Positions 15,963-24,968 of a stretch of DNA of 54,739 nucleotides are shown here, in pieces. Every line of letters starts with the position of its first letter. The first letter of the stretch is position 1. Source of the stretch: Firmicutes bacterium ADurb.Bin182 (GTDB lineage Bacteria > Bacillota > Clostridia > Christensenellales > CAG-138); NCBI GenBank assembly GCA_002070205.1, contig MWCU01000078.1:1-54739 (forward strand). Reading direction: 5' to 3'. The translations under genes and the position numbers were made by a program. The notes beneath the pieces were generated by a model, which did no database searches, had not been told where the DNA came from, and worked only from the letters and a program-made list of their open reading frames with translations.

Positions 15963-16982
15963 ATGAGTTGTGCATTTGTAGACAAAAACATTTCCGATCT
16001 GACGGCGTATTCGGACCTTTCCCGAAAACTCGGCGTCCGTACGGACTATGTGCAGGGCGGGGGCGGCAATACCTCGGTTAAGCTGGATGACCGGTTGATG
16101 GCCATAAAAGCTTCGGGTTACAGCCTCTGCGATGTAACTCCCTCATCGGGATATGCGGTGCTGAACTATGAAGATATGTCCGCTTTTTACATGCACGCAA
16201 ACCCCGCTTCCCTTTCTGATGCCGAAAATGAAGGCGCAGAACGGACAAAGGCAGCCGTCCGAAGCATTGACGGGTTAAAAGAGGTTCGTCCCTCGGTAGA
16301 GGCGGGCTTTCATTCCATATTGAAAAAGTATGTTATCCACACCCACAGCGTATACGCCAACCTGGCATGCTGCGCTCTGGAGGGGCAGCGGCTTATCAGG
16401 GAAGCGCTGGACGGATCGGATATCCCTTGGGGTTTCGTGCCTTATATCGATCCGGGAACCAAGCTTGCCTTTGCCGTCTTTGCGGAGATTGAGCGGGCTA
16501 GACGGGAGCAAGGAGATGTTCCGCGTGTGCTGTTCTTGCAGAATCACGGCGTCATCGTTCATGACGACTGCGAAAAGGCCTGCGAAGCACTGCACGAGCG
16601 GGTGAATCTGCTTCTCGCCGGTCGCTTCGGTCTGACATTTGCGGATTATCCCGAAGACGGCCGTTTTCTTGCCGGGGCTCTTGCCGGCGGGCGTTTTGAT
16701 GACGATTATCTCCTGCGCAGGCCCCTTTTCCCCGATCAGATGGTATATCTGACCGGGTCTTTGGGAGAATCGGTGCATATCGATTACAAAACCGGCGCTG
16801 TCGTATGCCGTCAGCCGGAGAATACAGCCCGCATAACCATGGAGATCTTAACGGCCGTAGTCTTTATTATTACAAATATTGAAAAGCACGGTTTTAAGGT
16901 CCTGACTATGGGAGATGCTGCCAAGCGGTTTATCGCAGGATGGGAAAGCGAAAAATACAGAAAATCAATAGCCGGGAAATAA
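15963..16982 (+). CDS. Class II aldolase, likely rhamnulose-1-phosphate aldolase
   Basis: A 339-residue zinc-dependent class II aldolase/adducin-domain protein. GGGGNTSVK (residues 32-40) is the phosphate-binding loop, VIHTHSVYANL supplies zinc histidines, and LQNHGVIVH gives a third. The fold is most like the aldolase half of fused rhamnulose-phosphate aldolase/SDR enzymes rather than the shorter E. coli RhaD (about 275 residues). The C-terminal part ends after a helical ITMEILTAVVFIITNIEKHG segment. Placed directly after rhaA, it should cleave L-rhamnulose 1-phosphate to dihydroxyacetone phosphate and L-lactaldehyde, and could also use L-fuculose 1-phosphate. A separate SDR gene lies beyond rhaB on the other strand. 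Confidence 0.82.
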   Translation: MSCAFVDKNISDLTAYSDLSRKLGVRTDYVQGGGGNTSVKLDDRLMAIKASGYSLCDVTPSSGYAVLNYEDMSAFYMHANPASLSDAENEGAERTKAAVRSIDGLKEVRPSVEAGFHSILKKYVIHTHSVYANLACCALEGQRLIREALDGSDIPWGFVPYIDPGTKLAFAVFAEIERARREQGDVPRVLFLQNHGVIVHDDCEKACEALHERVNLLLAGRFGLTFADYPEDGRFLAGALAGGRFDDDYLLRRPLFPDQMVYLTGSLGESVHIDYKTGAVVCRQPENTARITMEILTAVVFIITNIEKHGFKVLTMGDAAKRFIAGWESEKYRKSIAGK

Positions 16983-17027
16983 CAATGAAAAATCGCGGCT
17001 TCTCCGCAACATACTGCGGCGAGGCGC

Positions 17028-17065
17028 AAAAAAAAAGCAGAGGACGGAAGGGATTGTCCCCTGCT
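17028..17065 (-). terminator. Terminator of the fucI operon
   Basis: On the minus strand a 10-bp stem (17036-17045 with 17056-17065, one mismatch) is followed by a run of nine T bases (17028-17036). It lies 20 bases after the fucI stop between convergent operons. On the plus strand a second short hairpin (CCGCA/TGCGG, about 17004-17019) may help to end the rhaA-aldolase transcript. Confidence 0.85.
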
Positions 17066-17085
17066 TTGATTACTAATACAGATAT

Positions 17086-18858
17086 CTATTTATACAAGGG
17101 TCCGAACGCGGCGCAGGCCCTGTAATCGGCGCCCTCGGGATCGTTTGTTCCGAAGGCCGACCAGGCTGCGGGACGGAATATCTTTTCCTCGGGCACGTTG
17201 TGCATGCAAACCGGAATGCGAAGCATTGAAGCAAGCGTTATGAGGTCCGCGCCTATGTGTCCGTAACAGAATGCGGCGTGGTTAGCCCCCCAGTTCGCCA
17301 TTACGCTGTATACATCTTTAAAAGCGCCCTTGCCTGTGAGGTTGGGAGCGAACCAGGTGGTGGGCCATGTGGGATCGGTCCGTTTTTCGAGTATTTCGTG
17401 GACGTCGGGGTCCAATTCGCAGGTGTAGCCTTCGGCGAGCTGAAGGACGGGTCCAAGGCCTTTTACGAGGTTGAGCCTTGCCATCGTCACAGGCATACCG
17501 CCTTTGCTTCCGCCGATGAAGTGCGAGCTGTATCCGCCGCCCCTGAAGTAATACTGATCTGCCGGGCACCATTCGGTAGCGTCAAGGCATGCTTTCGCAT
17601 CCTTTTGCGTCATTTCATAAAAAGGCTTGATTACCGGATTGCCTTTTGCGTCTGCGGCGGCGCCCGTCCCGTCCAGAGAAGCGGCTCCCGAATTCAAAAG
17701 GTGTATGATGCCGTTTGCGGAATGGCCTTTGAGTTTTTTGCCGGTAACGCGCTTCACCGCTTCCGGGCTCCAGTATGTGCGTACGTCGGCGAATATGCCA
17801 GGCGTGCCGGTCAAAAGATGCTCAAAGAGCATCGTCATTCCGTTTAGCGTATCGTTCTCGGTCGCGACTACCAGAGCTTCCCTGAGACCGTTCCAGTCGA
17901 ACTGGCTGTTTAAAAGGGCCTCCGCAAAATCGTAATTCGGCTTATAGTCAGTCCATTGACGCTGTCCCTGCACGCCGCCGGCGATCGCGTTGTGGCCCAA
18001 GCTTTCCTCAACGAAACCCATTTCGGCCAATTTCGGATTGCCGATCATCAGGTCGCGTATTATGAGCATGCATTTTATGGAGAAATCCCATTTTGCGTCC
18101 TTCTCTTCACGCGTGAATCTTATATCGCCGGGGTTTTTGTCAAAGCCTTCTTTGCAGTTTTCCTTCGTCCACTTTAAGGCGCGCTCGAATTCTTCCTTGT
18201 CGTAGATCCCGAGATCTATGCGCCTCAATATCTCCGTCTGGTCGACCGATTCGCTGCGCATGCCGAAGTATTCCTGCAAAAAGTCCTGGTCGAGTATGGA
18301 ACCCGCGATGCCCATGCACATTGAGCCTATCTGCAGATAGCTTCTGCCGCGCATCGAGGCGGCGGCTATGCCTGCCTTGGCAAAACGCAGTATTTTTTCT
18401 TTTACGTCTTCGGGTATGTCTCTGTCAGCGTCAGCGGCATCCTGAACATCATGACCGTATATGCCGAACGCGGGAAGGCCTTTTTGCGCGTGCGCCGCAA
18501 GCACCGCGGCCAAGTATACGGCGCCCGGCCTTTCCGTTCCGTTGAAACCCCATACGGCTTTGATGGTGTGCGGTTCCATATCCATGGTCTCGGTGCCGTA
18601 ACACCAGCAGGGCGAAACGGTCAGAGTAACGCCGACGCCCTCGCGCTCGAATTTTTCCCGGCATTCGGAAGCTTCCTTGACGCCGCCTATCGTCGTGTCC
18701 GCAATCACCACTTCCGCGGACCGGCCGTCGGGATACTTCACGTTATCCCTTATTAGCTTGGCAGCCGCTTTTGCCATTCCCATCGTCTGGTCTTCAAGAC
18801 CCTCGCGAACACCTTTTCTTCGCCCGTCGATCGTGGGACGGATTCCTATCTTTACCAT
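17086..18858 (-). CDS. fucI: L-fucose isomerase
   Basis: A 590-residue cytoplasmic isomerase converting L-fucose to L-fuculose (many also act on D-arabinose). The N-terminal [27 protein letters not shown], the central [29 protein letters not shown] and the C-terminal [16 protein letters not shown] segment are FucI hallmarks, and the length is normal. I chose ATG 18858, seven bases after AGGAGG; a TTG one codon upstream is too close. It is the last gene of a leftward operon behind an ABC importer. No fuculokinase or fuculose-phosphate aldolase is present in the window, so later steps would rely on rhaB and the class II aldolase or on genes elsewhere. Confidence 0.96.
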   Translation of the reverse strand: MVKIGIRPTIDGRRKGVREGLEDQTMGMAKAAAKLIRDNVKYPDGRSAEVVIADTTIGGVKEASECREKFEREGVGVTLTVSPCWCYGTETMDMEPHTIKAVWGFNGTERPGAVYLAAVLAAHAQKGLPAFGIYGHDVQDAADADRDIPEDVKEKILRFAKAGIAAASMRGRSYLQIGSMCMGIAGSILDQDFLQEYFGMRSESVDQTEILRRIDLGIYDKEEFERALKWTKENCKEGFDKNPGDIRFTREEKDAKWDFSIKCMLIIRDLMIGNPKLAEMGFVEESLGHNAIAGGVQGQRQWTDYKPNYDFAEALLNSQFDWNGLREALVVATENDTLNGMTMLFEHLLTGTPGIFADVRTYWSPEAVKRVTGKKLKGHSANGIIHLLNSGAASLDGTGAAADAKGNPVIKPFYEMTQKDAKACLDATEWCPADQYYFRGGGYSSHFIGGSKGGMPVTMARLNLVKGLGPVLQLAEGYTCELDPDVHEILEKRTDPTWPTTWFAPNLTGKGAFKDVYSVMANWGANHAAFCYGHIGADLITLASMLRIPVCMHNVPEEKIFRPAAWSAFGTNDPEGADYRACAAFGPLYK

Positions 18859-18932
18859 CAAAAAACCTCCTGTCAGCGACTCTGAACGCTATGCCCGCGT
18901 TCACCATGTAGTATGGTTCGCTTATTTGTTCA

Positions 18933-18960
18933 GCATGCCCCCCAAGACCGGGGGGCATGC
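18933..18960 (-). terminator. Intercistronic hairpin after the substrate-binding-protein gene
   Basis: GCATGCCCCCC (18933-18943) and GGGGGGCATGC (18950-18960) form a perfect, GC-rich 11-bp stem with a 6-base loop. No T run follows on the minus strand. It sits 23 bases after the binding-protein stop and before fucI, so it most likely protects the upstream mRNA or reduces read-through. Confidence 0.7.
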
Positions 18961-18983
18961 CCAGATTACTTCAGTTTGTTCGA

Positions 18984-20141
18984 TCAGTCATAAAGCAGCG
19001 GAGCGATGCTCGCGTCATCCATATTCGCCGCGTTATAGAATTGAGCGCCCGTGTCGACGATCTCGTCCACTGTTTCGCCGTTCAATGCCTTTACGGCAAG
19101 CTCGACCGCGAGGTAGCCGATCCTGACGGGATCCTGCGTTATGGAACCATAGAACCAGCCGTTCCTGACGGCGTTTTTCTGTGTCGCGCCGGCGTCAAAT
19201 CCGATAACTACAAGGTCTTTGTACTTGCCGTCGGTCTTGTTGAGATCCTGTCCGTCGGATGTGGCCGCGAGGATCGCGGTGACGGTCAGCTCGTTTGAGC
19301 AGAATACGCCGACCAGGCCGTTTTTAGCCAAGAGGCCTTGCGCGGTGGTTTGAGCGTCGGTGATGTTGGTGGTCGGCGGAACAAGTATGTTCAGTTCGAC
19401 AGCCATTTTTCCGGTGCTGGACTTCGCGTATTTGTCGTGTCCAGTGATCGCGACCGCACCCGCTTTAACGCCTTCGCAAAGTTCGGCCATCTTGTTGAGG
19501 AAGCCTATAGTGCGTCCGGTTACGGAAGCGGAGGTAGCATCCTGGGAGAGCACGCCGATGATAACGGGCGCTTCGGGCGTTGCTGCCTCGATAGCAGCCT
19601 TTATCTCGGGAACCTCGAACATTTTTTCTGCGGCGAGGGCGCCGGCGGCTTCGTTGTCCGTGGAAGCCGTGGAAACGATCGTTCCCTCGGGAGCGTTGGG
19701 TACGCCGGAGTCAAAGCCTATCACGGGGATTCCCTTAGACTTCGCGTCCAGCAGCTGCGTGGTAACGGACTCGGTATCAAGAGCCGCAAGGCAGAGAGCC
19801 GCAGGGTTCTTGGCGAGCGCGGCGTTGAGCTGGTCGAGCTGAATGGCAACGTCGGATTCGGACGGCGGGCCGTCGAAAGTGATCTCTACTCCGAAATCGG
19901 TTTCAGCCTGTTCTGCACCCATCAAAACAGCCTGCCAGAACTGATGCTGAAAGCCCTTGGATATCATGGCGATGTAAGGCTTTTCACCGCCGCTCGGCTG
20001 CTCGGTCTGTTCAGGCTGCTGAGCGGGAGTTTGCGTAGCGACGGGTTCCTTCGGCTCTTCCGGAGCTTTGGGGGTGCAGGCCGCGAACAGCACTGCGGCT
20101 GCCATTAAAACTGCGACCAACGCAATAAAACGTCTCTTCAT
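18984..20141 (-). CDS. Sugar ABC importer substrate-binding lipoprotein
   Basis: A 385-residue binding protein. Residues 1-21 are a signal peptide ending in the lipobox LFAAC, so Cys22 would be lipidated and anchor the protein outside the membrane. A Pro/Glu/Gln-rich linker follows (to about residue 52), then a periplasmic-binding-protein type I fold with the ribose-type motifs LAALDTESVTTQLLDAK, GIPVIGFDSG, VIGVLSQDATSASVTGR and VVIGFDAGATQKNAVRNG. It resembles RbsB-like pentose and deoxyhexose binders. Its gene is third in the operon ATPase-permease-binding protein-fucI, so L-fucose is the likeliest ligand. Confidence 0.92.
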   Translation of the reverse strand: MKRRFIALVAVLMAAAVLFAACTPKAPEEPKEPVATQTPAQQPEQTEQPSGGEKPYIAMISKGFQHQFWQAVLMGAEQAETDFGVEITFDGPPSESDVAIQLDQLNAALAKNPAALCLAALDTESVTTQLLDAKSKGIPVIGFDSGVPNAPEGTIVSTASTDNEAAGALAAEKMFEVPEIKAAIEAATPEAPVIIGVLSQDATSASVTGRTIGFLNKMAELCEGVKAGAVAITGHDKYAKSSTGKMAVELNILVPPTTNITDAQTTAQGLLAKNGLVGVFCSNELTVTAILAATSDGQDLNKTDGKYKDLVVIGFDAGATQKNAVRNGWFYGSITQDPVRIGYLAVELAVKALNGETVDEIVDTGAQFYNAANMDDASIAPLLYD

Positions 20142-20203
20142 TTTTTTGTTCCTCCAAAATGTTTATTTTATCTCAATGGGCTTTTGACCCAAAGGATACT
20201 TGC

Positions 20204-21217
20204 TTATGTGGGTTTTTTGACCCGGTTTGCGGCCGCGATGCGGTAGTTGTCAAGAAGCACGGCTCCGATGACCACAATCCCCGTAAAGAATGTCTGCCAG
20301 TGGCCTTGCAACCCCATGGACATAAGGCCCTGCTTCAAAACGCTCATGACGAAAACGCCGATCATTGTGCCGGTCAGGCTTCCGACTCCGCCGGACATGC
20401 TCGTTCCGCCGATTACGACGCCCGCGATGGCTAAAAGCTCAAGTCCGTTGCCCGTACCGGGTATTATTGTTGTGTAAGCCGCTGCGAAGAATATTCCCGC
20501 AAGTCCCGAAAAAAATCCGCACAGCGTGTAGATAAGCGCGAGCCACCGCCGGGTTTTTATTCCAGAAAGCCTTGCGGCTTCACGATTTGAGCCGATAGCA
20601 TAAGTATATCTTCCGAAACGGGTCTGATTCAGAAGGACGGACGCTACAAGAAACGCCGCAAGAAGCCATAATGCGCCGACGGGGAAGCGGCCGATGGGGG
20701 AGTTCGGGTCCGTCATATAAAACACATATTTGAACCAGGCATCCTCGGTGCCTACGGTGGGATAGCGCATCGTCATGACTTTCGTCACTATAGCGCCAAA
20801 GCCCATGCCGACCATCTGCGAGCCGAGAGTCGCTATAAAAGGAGGGAGCTTGAGATACGCGACCATTACGCCGTTGAGAATGCCGAATGCCGTAGCCGTG
20901 AGAATGGTCAGCACAAGGGAGGCCGCGATGCTCCAGCCCAGCATGTTGTAAGCCGCTCCGCCGATCAAAGCGCTTGTCATCAGCGTTGTGCCGAGCGATA
21001 AATCGATTCCGCCGGTTATGATGACAAAGGTTACGCCGATAGCCATGAAACCGATGTAGTAAGAGGCGTTAAGAATGTTTATCAGCGTATCCCACGAAAG
21101 GAAGTTGTTTCCGAAAATCGAAAAGAATACATATAGAATCACCAATACGCTCAAAGCAAGGAGCTTATGGAGCCCGAAGGAAGGTTTTTTAGCTTTGTTG
21201 AGTGTTGTGTTTTCCAT
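20204..21217 (-). CDS. Sugar ABC importer permease
   Basis: A 337-residue BPD_transp_2 permease with a short polar N terminus and about eight to ten membrane segments. Family marks are ITGGIDLSLGTTLMTSALIGG near residue 68, LPPFIATLGSQMVGMG near 124, the ATPase-contact loop FGRYTYAIGSNREAARLSGIKT and LAIAGVVIGGTSMSGGVGSLTG. It begins 9 bases after the ATPase gene. As there is one permease gene only, it probably works as a homodimer, unlike the RhaP/RhaQ heterodimer of the other importer. Confidence 0.92.
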   Translation of the reverse strand: MENTTLNKAKKPSFGLHKLLALSVLVILYVFFSIFGNNFLSWDTLINILNASYYIGFMAIGVTFVIITGGIDLSLGTTLMTSALIGGAAYNMLGWSIAASLVLTILTATAFGILNGVMVAYLKLPPFIATLGSQMVGMGFGAIVTKVMTMRYPTVGTEDAWFKYVFYMTDPNSPIGRFPVGALWLLAAFLVASVLLNQTRFGRYTYAIGSNREAARLSGIKTRRWLALIYTLCGFFSGLAGIFFAAAYTTIIPGTGNGLELLAIAGVVIGGTSMSGGVGSLTGTMIGVFVMSVLKQGLMSMGLQGHWQTFFTGIVVIGAVLLDNYRIAAANRVKKPT

Positions 21218-21226
21218 GATAGCACC

Positions 21227-22723
21227 TCACATATTCATTGTGGCCAAGGCCATTATCTGTTCCTGGGACACTTCGCTTATATCCAGTTCTCCCGTTATCC
21301 TTCCCTCGCACATGACCATGATCCTGTCGCTCATGCGCAAAAGCTCCGGCATGTCCGAGGATATCATTATGATTGATTTGTTCTCTTCTTCCGTCAGCTT
21401 TGTCATCAGCTTGTATATTTCGCTCTTGGCGCCTACGTCGATGCCGCGTGTCGGCTCGTCGAATATGAGGATATCGCAGTTTCTGATGAGCCATTTGGCA
21501 ACAACGATCTTCTGCTGATTTCCTCCCGACAGGTTTTTGACAAGCTGCATAGTGCTCGGAGTCTTTATTGCGATCTTGTCTATATATTCTTCCGTTACTT
21601 CCTGGATCCGCTTGTCGTCCACAAGAAGGTTTTTCGTATATTCCTCAAGATTCGTCATCACGCAGTTGTCCCTGACGGAGAGGCCGACCGCGAGCCCGAA
21701 GCCCTTGCGGTCCTCGGAAAGATAACCTATGCCGTGCTTGATGGCGTCGCTTGGGGATTTTATCCTGACCTTTTGCCCGTTGACGAAAATATCCCCGCTT
21801 TCCACAGGGTCCGCGCCGAAGAGCGCGCGCATGGTTTCCGTGCGGCCTGCCCCCATAAGGCCGGCAAAGCCCAGTATTTCACCCTTGCGCAGAGTAAAGG
21901 ACACCTTTTTGACGTTGTATCCGGCTGTGAGTTCCCGTACGTCCAGAACGACCGGCGCGTCTACGGGAACGCTGCTTTTGGTTTTTGGTTCCTCATATAT
22001 CGTCCGGCCGACCATCATTGAGATGATCTGCTGTTTTGTGATATCCTTCATGCATGCGGACCCGATATATTGCCCGTCCCTCATTACGGTGACGCGGTCC
22101 GCGATCTCGGGCAGTTCGTCAAGCCGGTGGGAAATATATATGATGCCGTTTCCTTTGTTTTTCAGATTCCGTATGAACTTGAAAAGTTCCTGAATCTCGT
22201 TTTCGGTGAGCGCGGCGGAGGGTTCGTCCATCACCAGAAGCTCGCTGTTATAGGAGAGCGCCTTCGCTATCTCAACCATCTGCTGCTTTGCTACGGACAG
22301 CGTGTTGACGGGTGCGGCGGGATCGATCTCGATGTTCAGAGACCTTAGCAATTCGCCCGCTTCTATGTTTGCTCTCTTCTTATCGAGGAAAACGCCTTTT
22401 AACGGCTCTTTGCCGATAAATATATTTTCCGCGACCGTCAGGTGCGGCATCAGGTTCAATTCCTGATGGATCATACCTATTCCGAGCGATTGCGCCTGCT
22501 GAGGGGTGTCGATTTCGACTTCTTTGCCTTTATAGATGATTCTGCCGCCGTCCTTTTTGTAAATACCGTTCAGTATCTTCATCAAAGTGGATTTTCCTGC
22601 GCCGTTCTCTCCGACCAGAGCATGGACTTCCCCGTAATTTACGGACAAAAACGCATCGTCGAGCGCGTGCACTCCCGTAAAGTATTTTTGAATGTTTTCC
22701 ATTTGCAGCAATATTTCGGCCAC
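21227..22723 (-). CDS. Sugar ABC importer tandem ATPase
   Basis: A 498-residue ATPase with two nucleotide-binding domains. The first carries GENGAGKST (38-46), TLSVAKQQMVEIAKAL and LLVMDEPSAAL. The second has GLMGAGRTE instead of a canonical Walker A, followed by LSGGNQQKIVVAKWL and ILIFDEPTRGID, the normal pattern for sugar importers. Translation starts at GTG 22723, placed after GAGGTGATCCT. It is first in the importer-fucI operon, whose promoter and LacI-type operator lie about 140-190 bases upstream. Confidence 0.93.
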   Translation of the reverse strand: MAEILLQMENIQKYFTGVHALDDAFLSVNYGEVHALVGENGAGKSTLMKILNGIYKKDGGRIIYKGKEVEIDTPQQAQSLGIGMIHQELNLMPHLTVAENIFIGKEPLKGVFLDKKRANIEAGELLRSLNIEIDPAAPVNTLSVAKQQMVEIAKALSYNSELLVMDEPSAALTENEIQELFKFIRNLKNKGNGIIYISHRLDELPEIADRVTVMRDGQYIGSACMKDITKQQIISMMVGRTIYEEPKTKSSVPVDAPVVLDVRELTAGYNVKKVSFTLRKGEILGFAGLMGAGRTETMRALFGADPVESGDIFVNGQKVRIKSPSDAIKHGIGYLSEDRKGFGLAVGLSVRDNCVMTNLEEYTKNLLVDDKRIQEVTEEYIDKIAIKTPSTMQLVKNLSGGNQQKIVVAKWLIRNCDILIFDEPTRGIDVGAKSEIYKLMTKLTEEENKSIIMISSDMPELLRMSDRIMVMCEGRITGELDISEVSQEQIMALATMNM

Positions 22724-22865
22724 AGGATCACCTCGCGTTTATTCTTAACCCGATTTGGATGTTTGTATCTAACTGTCGTTTTTTAAAATCCCTGAAATAT
22801 GCCGGCGATTTCTCGCTTCGCGAACTTAAGGACCGCTTTCGACCGTCTTGCCGTTTCGTCGTATC

Positions 22866-22879
22866 GCGAAACGTTTCGC
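22866..22879. promoter_or_regulatory. LacI-type operator O1
   Basis: GCGAAACGTTTCGC is a perfect 14-bp palindrome with the central CG typical of LacI/GalR-family sites. It begins 9 bases downstream of the -10 of the leftward importer promoter, so a bound repressor would cover the transcription start. Confidence 0.85.
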
Positions 22880-22887
22880 TTGATTGA

Positions 22888-22916
22888 ATTGTATCATATA
22901 ACAGTTTGTGTGTCAA
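22888..22916 (-). promoter_or_regulatory. Sigma-A promoter of the importer-fucI operon
   Basis: On the minus strand TTGACA (22916-22911), a 17-base spacer and TACAAT (22893-22888) give a near-consensus promoter. The expected start is near 22881, next to operator O1. Between here and the lacI promoter (22917-23034) I see no other clear signal. Confidence 0.88.
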
Positions 22917-23034
22917 TAATTCAATTTTTATGGAACGAATGAGTTTGTCACGGTATTAAGACAGAGTCTGCGGGCAAGTATCGAATATGCCCTAAATGCC
23001 CGAACGGAAAGGCTTTTCGGAGTTCATCGCCCGC

Positions 23035-23064
23035 TTGACATACCGGTTTCGGCGATGCTAATAT
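23035..23064 (+). promoter_or_regulatory. Promoter of the lacI-family gene
   Basis: TTGACA (23035-23040), an 18-base spacer and TAATAT (23059-23064) preceded by TGC form a promoter with an extended -10. The predicted start is about 40 bases before the TTG start codon of the regulator. Confidence 0.8.
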
Positions 23065-23110
23065 AATAGCGAAAGGTTTTGCCTTCATTTATATTTAGGG
23101 AGCGTGCTTA

Positions 23111-24103
23111 TTGTCAACCATTAAAGATGTAGCTAAATATACGGGATTGTCCATATCGACGATTTCAAAATACCTGAACGGAGGCAATGTTCTTAAAGAG
23201 AACAGGATCCTTATTGACGAAGCGGTCGAAAAATTAGGTTATAAGGTCAATCACCTCGCGAGGAGCTTGAAAACCAATAAAACAAAGACTGTCGGCATTT
23301 TGATACCGTCTCTTTCCAGCGCGTTTTTTTCGCACATAATTGCGGTCATTGAGGAAACGCTTATTCAGAACGGATATGACAGCGTAATTTGCGGCTTTAA
23401 CTTCGACCCCAAGCTGGAAATTCGAAAGCTTCGGTTTTTATTGGATAAAAATGTGGACGGCATCATACTTATTCCCGAAAGGCTTTCGGCGGATGATCTC
23501 AATTCGGTTTTAAAGGTTTCGGGCAAACAGATTCCTTTGATATTGCTTGACAGGTATGTTAATGACTTTGAGTGCGATACCGTGCTCGCGGATAATATAA
23601 ACGCGTCGTACAGCGCGGTTGAAAGCCTTATCACAAAAGGCCATAAGCGCATCGGCATAATCGTCGGTCCTCCCGAAATATCCACCGCTTACGAGCGCAC
23701 GATCGGCTATAAAAGGGTTTACCAGGATTATTCGCTGCCCGCCGAGGAGCAGCTTATCAAGGTGGGCGATTACTCGCTTGAATCCGGCTATCAGCTTTTT
23801 AATGAACTTCTTGACACGGAGGATCCGCCAAGCGCAGTTTTTGTAACAAACTACGATATGATGCTCGGCGCGATAACCGCCGCAAACGAACGGGGTATCA
23901 AAATTCCGAGCGATATTTCGTTCATAGGGTATGACAATATTGAGCTTTCCCTCATCATAAATCCGCCTATCAATATCGTCGTTCAGCCGATGGATCTTAT
24001 GGGGGAGTCCGCTGCAAAGATTCTTTTGAAGCGCATGAAAGGAGATTATTCTTCTTATCCGCTTATGTTAAGACATAAATCCAGGCTGCTTTTTGAAAAA
24101 TAA
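23111..24103 (+). CDS. LacI-family repressor
   Basis: A 330-residue regulator. The N terminus STIKDVAKYTGLSISTISKYLN is a LacI helix-turn-helix, followed by the hinge helix segment VNHLARSLKTNKTKTVGILIP and a periplasmic-binding-like sensor domain with GIILIPERL, HKRIGIIVGPP and ISFIGYDNIELS. The start is TTG at 23111, preceded by AGGGAG at good spacing; no ATG fits the HTH. It is divergent from the importer-fucI operon, and CGAAACGTTTCG sites lie on both sides of it, one at that operon's promoter and one 4 bases past its own stop. It most likely represses fucose uptake and is relieved by fucose or a derivative. Confidence 0.92.
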   Translation: MSTIKDVAKYTGLSISTISKYLNGGNVLKENRILIDEAVEKLGYKVNHLARSLKTNKTKTVGILIPSLSSAFFSHIIAVIEETLIQNGYDSVICGFNFDPKLEIRKLRFLLDKNVDGIILIPERLSADDLNSVLKVSGKQIPLILLDRYVNDFECDTVLADNINASYSAVESLITKGHKRIGIIVGPPEISTAYERTIGYKRVYQDYSLPAEEQLIKVGDYSLESGYQLFNELLDTEDPPSAVFVTNYDMMLGAITAANERGIKIPSDISFIGYDNIELSLIINPPINIVVQPMDLMGESAAKILLKRMKGDYSSYPLMLRHKSRLLFEK

Positions 24104-24106
24104 TGT

Positions 24107-24118
24107 CGAAACGTTTCG
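24107..24118. promoter_or_regulatory. LacI-type operator O2 behind the repressor gene
   Basis: CGAAACGTTTCG repeats the core of O1 exactly and lies 4 bases after the repressor stop codon. Centre-to-centre distance to O1 is about 1240 bp. Confidence 0.7.
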
Positions 24119-24160
24119 TTCTCGCTTGTTTGTCCCGTCAAAATTAATAGCTTATATTTG

Positions 24161-24211
24161 AGACCGGGTTTTTACAAGGCGCAAGCTTTGCTTTGGCAGT
24201 CGGTCTTTTTT
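24161..24211 (+). terminator. Probable terminator after the lacI-family gene
   Basis: AGACCG (24161-24166) pairs with CGGTCT (24201-24206), enclosing an inner GCAA/TTGC hairpin, and a run of T bases follows (to 24210). The remaining gap to 24402 is featureless to me. Confidence 0.5.
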
Positions 24212-24402
24212 CACTCAAAGCGCGCGCGTTTTATTTATGATTTGACGCTCCGGTTCCGGTTTTTCTGCAAGAAATCGCGATATTGCGGATTTTACAGCTC
24301 GTTTAAGGGAAAACTGTTAGCAGAAGGGCAGCGCTGCCGCCGCCAAATATGCGAAAAGCGGCCGCGTGTCATTGCGGACAAGACCCCGGAGGTCATAGAG
24401 GG

Positions 24403-24909
24403 ATGTATGAAATAGGAGACCTTGTCGTATACGGGAGAATCGGAGTATATAAAATCGTTGATATAGCGACTTATAACAACGACGCTTTTTATAAAAACAA
24501 GCTTTATTACGTTCTTCAGCCTCTGTTCGGAAACTGCAAGATATTCGCTCCCGTCGATACGAAAACATTTATGCGTCCCATTATATCCGCTGAGGAAGCC
24601 GAAAAGCTGATATCCAGGATTCCGACCATCGAAGCCGAGGCATATTACAGCAACCGTTTGCAGGAGCTGATACAGCATTACGAATCCGCAATAAAGGATC
24701 ATGACTGCGCGGACCTCATTAAGCTCACAATGTCAATTCATAAAAAAAAGAAGATAACGGAGCAGCAGAAAAGAAAATTCGGGCAGATCGACGAAAGGTT
24801 TCTGAAGCAGGCCGAAGATCTTCTTTGCAGCGAGTTTTCGCTTGCTTTGGGTATTCCGAAAGAAAAGGTGAGCGAATACATAGCGGAAAGGGTCGAGGCG
24901 ATAACTTGA
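24403..24909 (+). CDS. CarD-like transcription regulator
   Basis: A 168-residue CarD/CdnL-type protein. The N-terminal YEIGDLVVYGRIGVYKIVDI is the Tudor-like RNA-polymerase-interaction domain found in CarD and in the transcription-repair factor Mfd. It is followed by YYVLQPLFGNCKIFAPVD and an all-helical C-terminal half (about residues 75-168) rich in Lys, Glu and Gln. CarD proteins bind the beta subunit and stabilise open promoter complexes; clostridial homologues are common. The ATG at 24403 follows GGAGG; a longer frame from 24349 has no such site. It stands alone between lacI and the oxo-acid dehydrogenase operon. Confidence 0.88.
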   Translation: MYEIGDLVVYGRIGVYKIVDIATYNNDAFYKNKLYYVLQPLFGNCKIFAPVDTKTFMRPIISAEEAEKLISRIPTIEAEAYYSNRLQELIQHYESAIKDHDCADLIKLTMSIHKKKKITEQQKRKFGQIDERFLKQAEDLLCSEFSLALGIPKEKVSEYIAERVEAIT

Positions 24910-24931
24910 AGCACAGCTGAAGGTCAAGGAC

Positions 24932-24958
24932 AAAAAAAACCGCCTCATGAGAAGCGGT
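24932..24958 (-). terminator. Terminator pointing left, with no gene upstream of it
   Basis: ACCGC (24939-24943) and GCGGT (24954-24958) close a hairpin that on the minus strand is followed by eight T bases. No minus-strand gene is visible between here and 25335. It may serve both directions for the CarD gene, or end an undetected small RNA. Confidence 0.6.
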
Positions 24959-24968
24959 GCTGCTTATT

